Source: Burkholderia sp. 9120
GTDB lineage: Bacteria; Pseudomonadota; Gammaproteobacteria; Burkholderiales; Burkholderiaceae
DNA length: 64,000 nt
NCBI RefSeq assembly: GCF_000745015.1
Contig: NZ_JQNA01000002.1
Coordinates: 5,518,001 to 5,582,000 of the forward strand
Direction of reading: 5' to 3'
The notes below the pieces were generated by a model that saw nothing but the letters and a program-made list of their open reading frames with translations, was not told where the DNA came from and made no database searches. Each line of letters starts with the position of its first letter. Within the stretch, counting starts at the first letter, position 1. Positions 1 through 7,431 of the stretch are shown one piece after another. The position numbers and the translations under genes were made by a program.

Positions 1-514
1 TGAAAAGCGCCTCGCAGACAATCGCCGCGAACACCAGCGCATTGCCCATCAGCGAACCCGCCGCATGCGGCGCCGTGAAATCGTCGGGATGGACGGTACA
101 CACCAGCACACCCGCCGTGGCCAGCAGGATCGCGCCGATCAAGGCCGGCGCCGGGCGCTCGCCGAGCGCGAGCATCGCCACGCCCGCCGACACCGCGGGC
201 AAGGTGCCGGCAATCACGCCGGCGTCCGCAGCGGACGCGAGTTTCATGCCGCTGATCAGCAGCACCGTATAACCGACGCTGCCCGCGCCGGCCTGGGCGA
301 TCACGAGCAAGGTATCGTGGCGATCCAGACGCGGCCAGCGCACGCCGCGCCAGCGCATGACCAGCACGAACAACGGAAACGCGATCGCGAAGCGCAGCGC
401 GGTCGCACTGAACGGCGGCAAGCCGGCCGCGATCGATTTGCTGACCACCACCGTGCTGCCGACGCCGAGCATCGCCAGTGCGCAAAACAGGTATCCGAGA
501 TGCCGCGAATTCAT
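1..514 (-). CDS. EamA/DMT-family transporter, partial (runs off left edge)
   Basis: This is a minus-strand reading frame that starts with ATG at 512-514 and stays open to base 1, so the C-terminal part is outside the window. The visible 171 residues begin MNSRHLGYLFCALAMLGVG and contain alternating hydrophobic helices (for example residues 8-28, a helix around FAIAFPLFVLVM, and one around AGVIAGTLPAVSAGVAMLAL). The pattern of a small N-terminal helix, Gly/Ala-rich helices and the LPPFSATALRF segment is typical of the first EamA repeat of drug/metabolite transporters (usually about 290-300 residues, ten helices). The substrate cannot be told. It is divergent from the DedA-rhodanese gene. Confidence in the family is good; function is inferred from the family only. 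Confidence 0.82.
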   Translation of the reverse strand, partial: MNSRHLGYLFCALAMLGVGSTVVVSKSIAAGLPPFSATALRFAIAFPLFVLVMRWRGVRWPRLDRHDTLLVIAQAGAGSVGYTVLLISGMKLASAADAGVIAGTLPAVSAGVAMLALGERPAPALIGAILLATAGVLVCTVHPDDFTAPHAAGSLMGNALVFAAIVCEALF

Positions 515-837
515 GGTGCCGTCCTATTCCTGTTATTCCTGTTCGTGGATACGTTGAAACGAGCAGGCAGAATAGGTGCGCGGCGGGCGAGCGGTCTTGA
601 ACGAAATTGCAGCGTGTTGATGAGCGGATCGATGAGCGTGCGGGAGAGCGGATCGGGATCGGCATAGGCATAGGCCCCGGCGTCGAACTCATCGAGTATG
701 CTCAGCAAGGTCGGACGCGTTGGCCGCGCGCACGAAACACCCATGTCGGCCATCACGCCCGTCGGGAACGCACTTTGCAGGCACACTAACGAAGGCCGCT
801 TCAAGCCGGCCCAAACGCAATAACAGGAGCTGCTCAA
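515..837. other. intergenic region with divergent promoters
   Basis: These 323 bases separate the divergent EamA transporter and DedA-rhodanese genes. The + strand gene has a clear ribosome-binding site (AGGAG, about 825-829). An imperfect short repeat of GAGCGGATCG units lies around 620-665. No convincing gene or RNA was seen; long open frames here lack coding character and overlap real genes. Confidence 0.5.
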
Positions 838-1962
838 TTGGTAGAGTTTCCGTCTTCGGCGGTGGCAACCTGGGGTGGCGCGTTCGTGTTCATCAACGTC
901 CTGTTGACGCGCCTCGGCGTGCCGATTCCCGCGGTGCCCGTGCTGCTTTTCGCCGGCTCCGCGATCGCCGCCGGCACGCTGTCGTTCTGGCCGATCCTGT
1001 GCGCCGCGGTGCTCGGCGCGCTGATCGGCGACGCCGCGTGGTTCGCCGCCGGCCGTCTGTATGGCCGCAAGCTGATGGCCGCGCTCGGCCGACTCTCGCC
1101 CGCGATCGATTCCAAGGTCGACAAAGCGCGCTCGCTGTTCGAGCGCTTCGGCGTGCCGCTCGTGTCGATCTCGAAGTTCGTCCCCGGCCTCGCGCTGATC
1201 ACCCCGCCGCTGATGGGCACGACAGCCGTCGACACGCGTATCTATGCTGTCTGGGATCTGGTGGGCGTGCTGGCGTGGGCCAACTTCTGGCTGCTCGGCG
1301 GCGCGGCGGCGGAACGGCAGTTGCACATGCTGCTCGACCTGGTGAAGGCGCGCGGCGGTACGGTGATCGATATTCTGCTGGGCGCCGCGCTCGTCTATCT
1401 GCTCTACCGGGTGCAACAGCGACGTCGTGAGCGGCGGCGATTCGCGCGGGTGGCATCGGCGGAGGCAGCGCAAGACGCGCCTCGCGGCTGGCGGCGAATC
1501 GTGCCGCCCAAGGTACTCGACGCCCGTCCGCAAGCCCTCGCACTCGACACGCAGCGCACGATTCCCGGCGCGCTCGCCCTCGATCCGCGCTCGACCGAGC
1601 AGATCGACGTTGCGCTTCGTGCGTACGACATGGTGATTTACTGCATTTGCCCGGACAGCGCGACCGCGGTGGAAATCACGCAGCGCATGCGGCTAGGCGG
1701 CTATACGCGGATTCGTGCGTTGAGAGGTGGGCTGGATGCATGGCAACGGCGCGGTTTTCCTGTCGAGCCGCTCGGGCCGCCCGACGAATTGAGCACCGGC
1801 AAACGACCACCGCAACCACAGCCGCACGGCGACGAAGCCAACGGCACGCGCGGCAACTTTTGCGACATTCAGGACATTCAGGACACGCACGATACTCAAA
1901 ACGAAAGCCGCAGCGCGATCACGCTGCGCGGCTTCGCGCCGCGCCGCAGTCAAAGCACGTAA
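838..1962 (+). CDS. DedA-family membrane protein fused to a C-terminal rhodanese-like domain
   Basis: The protein has 374 residues, starting at TTG 838 behind AGGAGC with 7 bases spacing; no better ATG exists. Residues about 10-190 are a DedA/SNARE-associated (VTT) membrane domain: several hydrophobic helices with the family's conserved middle stretch (GDAAWFAAGRLYGRK, then FGVPLVSISKFVPGLAL). DedA proteins help keep membrane potential and lipid transport/flipping. After a basic linker (RRRERRRF), residues about 225-315 resemble a rhodanese fold. The usual catalytic-loop cysteine is replaced by a loop with CICPDSATAVE: the Cys sits at YCICP, so sulfur-transfer activity is possible but unproven. 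The C-terminal 60 residues are hydrophilic and low-complexity. It converges on the CHAD gene with 16 bases between stops. Confidence 0.85.
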   Translation: MVEFPSSAVATWGGAFVFINVLLTRLGVPIPAVPVLLFAGSAIAAGTLSFWPILCAAVLGALIGDAAWFAAGRLYGRKLMAALGRLSPAIDSKVDKARSLFERFGVPLVSISKFVPGLALITPPLMGTTAVDTRIYAVWDLVGVLAWANFWLLGGAAAERQLHMLLDLVKARGGTVIDILLGAALVYLLYRVQQRRRERRRFARVASAEAAQDAPRGWRRIVPPKVLDARPQALALDTQRTIPGALALDPRSTEQIDVALRAYDMVIYCICPDSATAVEITQRMRLGGYTRIRALRGGLDAWQRRGFPVEPLGPPDELSTGKRPPQPQPHGDEANGTRGNFCDIQDIQDTHDTQNESRSAITLRGFAPRRSQST

Positions 1963-1978
1963 TCCGCGCGGCTCGGTC

Positions 1979-2848
1979 TCAGCGATTGCGCAGCAGACTG
2001 GCGGCCGAGCGCATCCGCCGTTTGCGTTCTTTCTTCAGCCAGTGAAGCGCCGCGTCGGTGTCGCCGACGTCGGCGAGCAACGCGGTGTTGTCACGCAACA
2101 GCATTTCGCTGGCGACGATATCGTTTAGCGTCCCGAAGCGTTTCTGAATCTGCTTCAAACGCTTGAGCGTGCGCTTATGCCCGCCGCTCAGCACCGGCGC
2201 GAAGAACTCCAGCAGATAGCGCAGTTTCTTGCCTTCTTTTCTGACATCGTGAAAGGCCGTGTAGTTGGCGCGCTTTGCCCGGCGCGCGCGCTTCATGCGC
2301 TTCTTCAACGCGCGCTCGGAAGCCGCCACGCGTTGATTGGCAAATTCCTGCAGCGGCACGCGCTCGGGCGCGGTATTCAATTCCTTGGCGGCACTGCTCA
2401 ACGCCTCGCGCAGCAAATGCTTGACGTCCGCATTCGATAGCGTTTCCCGGCTAGTGGCCAGGGCGTCGTCGCGTGCTTGCTGAAGCCTGGGCGCGAGGCC
2501 GCTCGCGGCGCTTTTCCTGCGGCTCAGCAACTCGCCCAGGATGTCCCAGTCGCGCGTCTTGCCGGCGGCCGTGGCCAGGTACTTATATAGCGCGCGTTGG
2601 CGCGTGTTCTCGGCTTTTTCCAGCAAGGGCTGGAAGGCCCACCAAAGGGAGCGCAGACGCCGCAGCGACACGCGGAACTTGTGCAGCGCTTCGGGCGAGG
2701 CGTCCTCGCGAACCGCTTTGCCCTCTTCGATCGCTTCGTTGACGAGCGGCTCGGCGTAGGCCGTGAAAGCGGCCTGCGCCGAAGTTTCCGCGCCGCCCGC
2801 TTCGCTGTCGGCGGCGTGCTTGTCCATTTTCCGGTGCTCTCGGTTCAT
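1979..2848 (-). CDS. CHAD domain-containing protein (probable polyphosphate-binding)
   Basis: The protein has 289 residues from the first ATG; an internal ATG at 2827 (MDKHAADSEAGG) is an alternative start. It is predicted cytoplasmic, rich in Arg/Lys and helical throughout. The conserved CHAD pattern is visible: HKFRVSLRRLRSLWWAF near residue 57-73, RDWDILGELL around 99-108, and FHDVRKEGKKLRYLLEFF around 199-216, giving the conserved basic and His residues that line the polyphosphate-binding pore in this family. There is no CYTH/triphosphatase domain, so it is a stand-alone CHAD protein. Its neighbours are a phosphate transporter and a PPK2, which supports a role in polyphosphate granules or polyphosphate binding. 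Function is inferred from family and context. Confidence 0.88.
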   Translation of the reverse strand: MNREHRKMDKHAADSEAGGAETSAQAAFTAYAEPLVNEAIEEGKAVREDASPEALHKFRVSLRRLRSLWWAFQPLLEKAENTRQRALYKYLATAAGKTRDWDILGELLSRRKSAASGLAPRLQQARDDALATSRETLSNADVKHLLREALSSAAKELNTAPERVPLQEFANQRVAASERALKKRMKRARRAKRANYTAFHDVRKEGKKLRYLLEFFAPVLSGGHKRTLKRLKQIQKRFGTLNDIVASEMLLRDNTALLADVGDTDAALHWLKKERKRRMRSAASLLRNR

Positions 2849-3294
2849 TGGCGCCCCTTTTTCCGTTCCTCTCTGGAGCGTAGCAAAAAAAGAACCCAGT
2901 GGGGCTTGGCGCGCGCGTTCGCCGCGGCACGATTCGGGAGAAAGTGCACGACCCTTACGCCAGACAGGAAGATATTTTTACCGCGTTCGATAGCGCGACG
3001 CCGTATCACCGACTATCTTCAACATACGCGTCACCGCTCGCGCGAATGCAAAAAATCCGCGCCCGTCACTCGCGTGACATGCATGCAAACAACATGCAGT
3101 TGTTTTCGGACATCTGACAATCGATGTTCGCCAGCTTTCAGTCAAGCGTTCATCGAAATGGCCCGCAGCCTTTACCCGCGTGCCTTCCCGCGCGATATAG
3201 GTCCCACCGGGGCGTCATGTCGTTGTCATCGTTACGACACACTCGCCCCGCAGGATCGGTAGTTCCGCGACAAACAATTTTTGGGGCACAAGTC
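2849..3294. other. intergenic region between CHAD gene and phosphate transporter
   Basis: These 446 bases lie between divergent genes. An upstream in-frame extension of the transporter ORF (from 3124) is open but looks non-coding, so I count it as leader. A 6-bp inverted repeat, TGCATG/CATGCA with a 7-base spacer, lies at 3080-3098 and could be an operator. No gene or RNA was recognised. Confidence 0.45.
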
Positions 3295-4878
3295 ATGCCG
3301 GAACTTTCGTATCCGCAACCGGGCACCGCTGCTAAAGGCCGCAATCTCAGCCTCCTCATCTTCTTCGCGGTTATCGCTATCGGCGCCGCTTACTGCGCCA
3401 TGCATCTGGTGGACGATCTGCAACCTGTCCGCGAGGGGTCGGTTCTACCGTATCTGCTCCTCGGCGTCGCACTGCTGATCGCGCTCGGTTTCGAATTCGT
3501 CAACGGTTTCCATGACACCGCCAACGCGGTCGCCACGGTGATCTACACGCATTCGCTCGCACCGAACCTCGCGGTGGTGTGGTCGGGTACGTGGAATTTC
3601 CTCGGCGTGCTGACCTCGACCGGCGCGGTCGCATTCGGCGTGCTGCAACTGCTGCCTGTCGAACTGATCTTGCAGGTGGGCAGCAGCGCCGGTTTCGCCA
3701 TGGTCTTCGCGCTGTTGATCGCCGCGATCATCTGGAACCTCGGCACGTGGTATTTCGGTCTGCCGTCGTCGAGCTCGCACACGCTGATCGGCTCGATCAT
3801 CGGCGTTGGTCTGATGAATCAGCTGATGCACGGCGCGAACGGCACCAGCGGCGTGGACTGGAACCAGGCGCTCGGCGTCGGCAAGTCGCTGCTGTTTTCG
3901 CCGCTGGTGGGCTTTCTCGCGTCGGCTTTGCTGCTGCTGGTGCTGAAAGCCGTGGTGCGGATTCCCGCGCTGTATGCCGAGCCGAAGGGCAAAGAACCGC
4001 CGCCGTTCTGGATTCGCAGCCTGCTGATTCTGACCTGTACGGGCGTGTCGTTCGCGCATGGTTCGAACGACGGTCAGAAGGGCATGGGCCTCATCATGCT
4101 GATCCTGATCGGCACGGTGCCGACCGCGTATGCGCTGAACAAGGCGGTCACGCCGGCTGAAACGCAAACGTACCTTGCGGTCGCACAGCATGCGTCGGTG
4201 ACGCTCGGCAAGTACACGCAAGGCGCCGCGCCGTCGACCAATCCGCGTGGCGACGTCGAAGCCTATGTCCGCACCCGTCAGTTGGCACCGGTCACGTTGC
4301 CGGCATTGCAGCAACTTACGGAACAGATCGCGCACCAGGTTGGAGAATCGGGCTCGATGAGCGCCGTGCCGCAAGGCATCGTCGATAACGTGCGCAACAA
4401 CATGTACGTGGCCTCCGAAGCCATCCGCCTGATGGAGAAGGCCAAACAGCCGGCGTTCGCACCGGAAGACGCCAAGGCCATCGACAACTTCAAGTCGCAA
4501 ACCGATCACGCCACCAAGTTCATTCCGACGTGGGTGAAGGTCGCGGTGGCGATTGCGCTGGGTCTCGGCACGATGGTCGGCTGGAAGCGCATTGTCGTGA
4601 CGGTCGGCGAGAAGATCGGCAAGCAGCATCTGACGTACGGACAGGGTGCGTCGGCTGAAGTCGTCGCGATGCTGACGATCGGCGCGGCCGACATGTACGG
4701 CCTGCCGGTTTCGACGACGCACGTGTTGTCCTCGGGTGTGGCGGGCACGATGGCGGCCAACGGCTCGGGCTTGCAATGGGGCACCGTGCGCAGCCTGATC
4801 CTCGCGTGGGTACTGACGCTGCCGGTGTCGATCGCACTCGCTGCCGGCCTGTATTGGGTGTTCCGGATGCTGTTCTAA
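3295..4878 (+). CDS. pitA: inorganic phosphate transporter, PiT family
   Basis: The protein has 527 residues when started at ATG 3295 behind GGGG; the frame is open further upstream but the 57 extra residues are not membrane-like. PiT proteins are inner-membrane, proton-driven importers of metal-phosphate. The two PHO4 signatures are present: FEFVNGFHDTANAVATVI at residues 67-84 and SFAHGSNDGQKGMGLIM in the second half, with another repeat-like VSTTHVLSSGV near the C-terminus. There are about ten hydrophobic helices and a long hydrophilic central loop (about residues 290-400), as usual for this family (about 500 residues). It is followed by a strong bidirectional terminator shared with the convergent ppk2. 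Metal and phosphate specificity are not determined from sequence. Confidence 0.93.
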   Translation: MPELSYPQPGTAAKGRNLSLLIFFAVIAIGAAYCAMHLVDDLQPVREGSVLPYLLLGVALLIALGFEFVNGFHDTANAVATVIYTHSLAPNLAVVWSGTWNFLGVLTSTGAVAFGVLQLLPVELILQVGSSAGFAMVFALLIAAIIWNLGTWYFGLPSSSSHTLIGSIIGVGLMNQLMHGANGTSGVDWNQALGVGKSLLFSPLVGFLASALLLLVLKAVVRIPALYAEPKGKEPPPFWIRSLLILTCTGVSFAHGSNDGQKGMGLIMLILIGTVPTAYALNKAVTPAETQTYLAVAQHASVTLGKYTQGAAPSTNPRGDVEAYVRTRQLAPVTLPALQQLTEQIAHQVGESGSMSAVPQGIVDNVRNNMYVASEAIRLMEKAKQPAFAPEDAKAIDNFKSQTDHATKFIPTWVKVAVAIALGLGTMVGWKRIVVTVGEKIGKQHLTYGQGASAEVVAMLTIGAADMYGLPVSTTHVLSSGVAGTMAANGSGLQWGTVRSLILAWVLTLPVSIALAAGLYWVFRMLF

Positions 4879-4940
4879 AGAGCGTCTCTGAAGAAGCCGC
4901 CGGTCCGCGTTGACGTTCGCGGGATCGGCGAGTCTGAATG

Positions 4941-4974
4941 AAAAAAAGCGCGGCTCACAGGCCGCGCTTTTTCT
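4941..4974. terminator. bidirectional rho-independent terminator between pitA and ppk2
   Basis: The stem GCGCGGC (4948-4954) pairs with GCCGCGC (4961-4967) around a 6-base loop. It is flanked by an A-run on the left and a T-run on the right, so it can end transcription from both convergent genes. Confidence 0.88.
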
Positions 4975-5012
4975 TTGTGCCGAGCGCCGGGAAGCGCTCG
5001 GTCGCTTAGTGC

Positions 5013-5939
5013 TTAGTAAAGCTCGGGCACGATCATCGACGTCGGCACCGGCTGGCGGCTGTATTCGTCGTTATGAACACGCGCCGGCAGTTCGATCGCG
5101 GGATGTTCAACTTCGTGATACGGCATCTGGCTCAGCAAATGATGAATGCAGTTCAGGCGCGCGCGCTTCTTGTCGACCGCCTGCACGACCCACCACGGCG
5201 CCTCGGGAATATGCGAGCGCTGCAGCATCACTTCTTTCGCCTGCGTGTACGCTTCCCAGCGACGGCGGCTTTCCAGATCCATCGGGCTCAGCTTCCACTG
5301 CTTCAGCGGATCGTGAATGCGGTTCTGGAAACGGATCTCCTGCTCTTCGTCGGTAATCGAAAACCAGTATTTGAGAATCTGCACGCCGCTGCGCGCCAGC
5401 ATCTTTTCGAATTCCGGCACCGAGCGGAAGAACTCTTCGTATTCTTCGTCGCTGCAAAAATTCATCACGCGCTCGACACCCGCGCGGTTGTACCAACTGC
5501 GGTCGAACAGCACCATTTCGCCGCCTGCCGGCAGATGCGAAACGTAACGCTGGAAATACCACTGCGTGCGTTCGCGGTTGTTCGGCGCCGGCAGCGCGGC
5601 GACGCGGCACACGCGCGGATTGAGCCGCTGCGTGATGCGTTTGATCGCACCGCCCTTGCCGGCCGCGTCGCGCCCTTCGAAAATCACCACGAGGCGGTGG
5701 CCGGTCTGCACGATCCAGTCCTGCAGTTTGACGAGCTCGCCCTGCAGACGGAACAACTCGCGGAAGTACATCTTGCGGGCTTCGCGATGCTCGGGCGTGA
5801 AGCCTTCCGCGCCGTCGATAATGCGGTCGTCGACTTCCATTTCGAGCTCTTCGTCGTAGGCGTCGATGAGGTCTTCCTCGAAACGGCGTTGCCGCTCTGC
5901 GAGCACTTCGGCTTCAGGTCTCGGATCCAGCTCTTTCAT
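5013..5939 (-). CDS. ppk2: polyphosphate kinase 2 (PPK2 family)
   Basis: The protein has 308 residues from ATG 5937-5939, preceded by AGGAGAG at good spacing; the longer open frame upstream (to 6116) is Pro/Arg-rich and not coding-like. PPK2 enzymes transfer phosphate between polyphosphate and nucleoside di- or monophosphates in the cytoplasm. Walker A is GRDAAGKGG (residues 89-97). The lid/Walker B segment DRSWYNRAGVE is at 146-156, and the conserved PAPNNRERTQWYFQRY region lies between them. Length and a single PPK2 domain fit the one-domain class. Being opposite the PiT transporter and next to a CHAD protein, it probably forms part of phosphate storage. Nucleotide preference (ADP versus GDP) cannot be told by eye. 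Confidence 0.93.
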   Translation of the reverse strand: MKELDPRPEAEVLAERQRRFEEDLIDAYDEELEMEVDDRIIDGAEGFTPEHREARKMYFRELFRLQGELVKLQDWIVQTGHRLVVIFEGRDAAGKGGAIKRITQRLNPRVCRVAALPAPNNRERTQWYFQRYVSHLPAGGEMVLFDRSWYNRAGVERVMNFCSDEEYEEFFRSVPEFEKMLARSGVQILKYWFSITDEEQEIRFQNRIHDPLKQWKLSPMDLESRRRWEAYTQAKEVMLQRSHIPEAPWWVVQAVDKKRARLNCIHHLLSQMPYHEVEHPAIELPARVHNDEYSRQPVPTSMIVPELY

Positions 5940-6260
5940 TGCGGCTCTCCTGGCAACGGAAATGGTTAAGCGCGCGGCGAGAAGTCCGACGCGAACGCGT
6001 TCGATTATCGAAGCGCGAGGTGTCAGCCGTGTTACCGCCGCAGCCGCAGTTCGGCGCCCTGTGGGTGCCAATGGGCACATACGGGCGCACAGCGGCACTT
6101 GGGCACACAGGCGCACGATTGCGGGGCATGCGGGGCCGGCTCACCTTGTCCTCATCCATGATAGCGACTTTTGCGGCGTCGTCCGGCGCCGCCTGCTGCA
6201 TGGACTTGAAAACGTTGGCGATGCCCCGCATCTGCGTACCCGTTTATCCGGAGCATCGCC
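5940..6260. other. intergenic region with divergent promoters
   Basis: These 321 bases separate ppk2 (leftward) and the HtrA-like protease (rightward). The ppk2 Shine-Dalgarno lies at its left end and GGAG for the protease at its right end. A G/C-rich stretch with repeated GGGCACA/GGCGCAC words lies around 6068-6125. No gene was recognised. Confidence 0.45.
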
Positions 6261-7322
6261 ATGGGAAGCCGCCCACGCTTCATCGATGGCCTGTCGCGCG
6301 CCGCCTCCGACGCCCCCGGGCCGAATCCACTCAATCCTTTATCTGACGACACGCTACTCGACGCCTATTCCCGCACCGTGATCGGCGCGCTGGAGCGCGT
6401 GCAGCAGGCAGTCGCCTTCATTTCCGTCGAACGCAGGCTGCCCGGCGAGGCATCCGGGCACGGGCACGGGCGAGCCCGTGAGCGCGGCGCGCGCGGCGGC
6501 ACCGGTTCAGGTTTTCTGTTCACGCCCGACGGCTATCTGCTCACCAATAGCCACGTCGTGCACGGCGCCACGCACATCCAGGTCACGCTGGCCGACGGCG
6601 CGAAATTCGACGCCGATCTGGTCGGCGACGATCCGGACAGCGATCTCGCCGTATTGCGGATCGGCTCGCCGGAGCCGTTGCCGCATGTCGAGCTCGGCGA
6701 ATCGTCGAAACTGCGTGTCGGCCAGATTGCGATCGCGGTCGGTAATCCGCTTGGGCTCGCGCAAACCGTCACGACCGGCGTCGTGTCGGCGCTCGGCCGT
6801 TCGCTGCGCTCGAACTCCGGCCGCATGATCTATGACGTGATCCAGACCGACGCCGCGCTGAATCCCGGCAATTCCGGCGGTCCGTTGATCAATTCCGCCG
6901 GCCAGGTGATCGGTGTGAATACCGCGATCATTCCCGGCGCGCAGGCCATCTGTTTCGCCACGGCAATCGATACCGCCAAGTGGGTCATCATGCAGATCTT
7001 TACGCACGGCCGGGTACGGCGTGCGTATATCGGCGTGGCCGGCACCACGACGCCGCTCGTGCGGCGCGTGCAGCGCTATTTCGGCTTGAGTTCGGAGAGC
7101 GGCGTCTACGTGATGGAAATCGTCAAAGGCAGCCCGGCCTCGCTCGGCGGTTTGCGTACCGACGACACGATCGTCGCGATCGACGCGCTCGCCGTGCAGG
7201 ACGTGGATGGTCTGCAGCGCGCGCTCGACGCATCGCGGATCGATAAACCGGTGAACGTGACGGTATTGCGCGGCGCACAGCGGCTTGAACTGACGTTGAC
7301 GCCGGTCGAGCAGACGAGTTGA
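6261..7322 (+). CDS. HtrA/DegP-like trypsin-type serine protease with one PDZ domain, no signal peptide
   Basis: The protein has 353 residues, with ATG 6261 behind GGAG. The catalytic triad of the S1C family is visible: His98 in TNSHVV, Asp128 in DSDLAVLRI and Ser205 in NPGNSGGPLI. A single PDZ domain follows at about residues 255-345 (GVYVMEIVKGSPASLGGLR...DDTIVAIDALAV). Unlike DegP/DegQ/DegS, the N-terminus (MGSRPRFIDGLSRAASD) has no signal peptide or membrane anchor, so the protein is predicted cytoplasmic. A short His/Gly/Arg-rich stretch (about 66-80) precedes the protease core. It probably degrades or modulates specific cytoplasmic proteins; the substrate is unknown. It ends at a bidirectional terminator shared with ggt. 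Confidence 0.9.
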   Translation: MGSRPRFIDGLSRAASDAPGPNPLNPLSDDTLLDAYSRTVIGALERVQQAVAFISVERRLPGEASGHGHGRARERGARGGTGSGFLFTPDGYLLTNSHVVHGATHIQVTLADGAKFDADLVGDDPDSDLAVLRIGSPEPLPHVELGESSKLRVGQIAIAVGNPLGLAQTVTTGVVSALGRSLRSNSGRMIYDVIQTDAALNPGNSGGPLINSAGQVIGVNTAIIPGAQAICFATAIDTAKWVIMQIFTHGRVRRAYIGVAGTTTPLVRRVQRYFGLSSESGVYVMEIVKGSPASLGGLRTDDTIVAIDALAVQDVDGLQRALDASRIDKPVNVTVLRGAQRLELTLTPVEQTS

Positions 7323-7340
7323 GTTTGCGGGTGTGAACAA

Positions 7341-7376
7341 AAAAGGCCTCGCGCTCAATCGAGTGCGAGGCCTTCT
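7341..7376. terminator. bidirectional terminator between protease gene and ggt
   Basis: A 10-bp stem, AAGGCCTCGC (7343-7352) with GCGAGGCCTT (7365-7374), has a 12-base loop that itself can add three pairs. An A-run precedes it, so it best serves the leftward ggt transcript, but the rightward gene may use it as well. Confidence 0.8.
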
Positions 7377-7431
7377 ATCTTCGACCAGCGGCGCATCAGC
7401 AAAACCGCACCGCCATAGGTCACTCAGACAC

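Noticed and set aside
65..1533. Long Arg-rich frames on both strands near the left edge
   Set aside because: They overlap the EamA and DedA genes in other frames and have shadow composition.
5940..6116. Upstream extension of the ppk2 frame
   Set aside because: Pro/Arg-rich and not PPK2-like; a good ribosome-binding site lies directly before the internal ATG at 5939.
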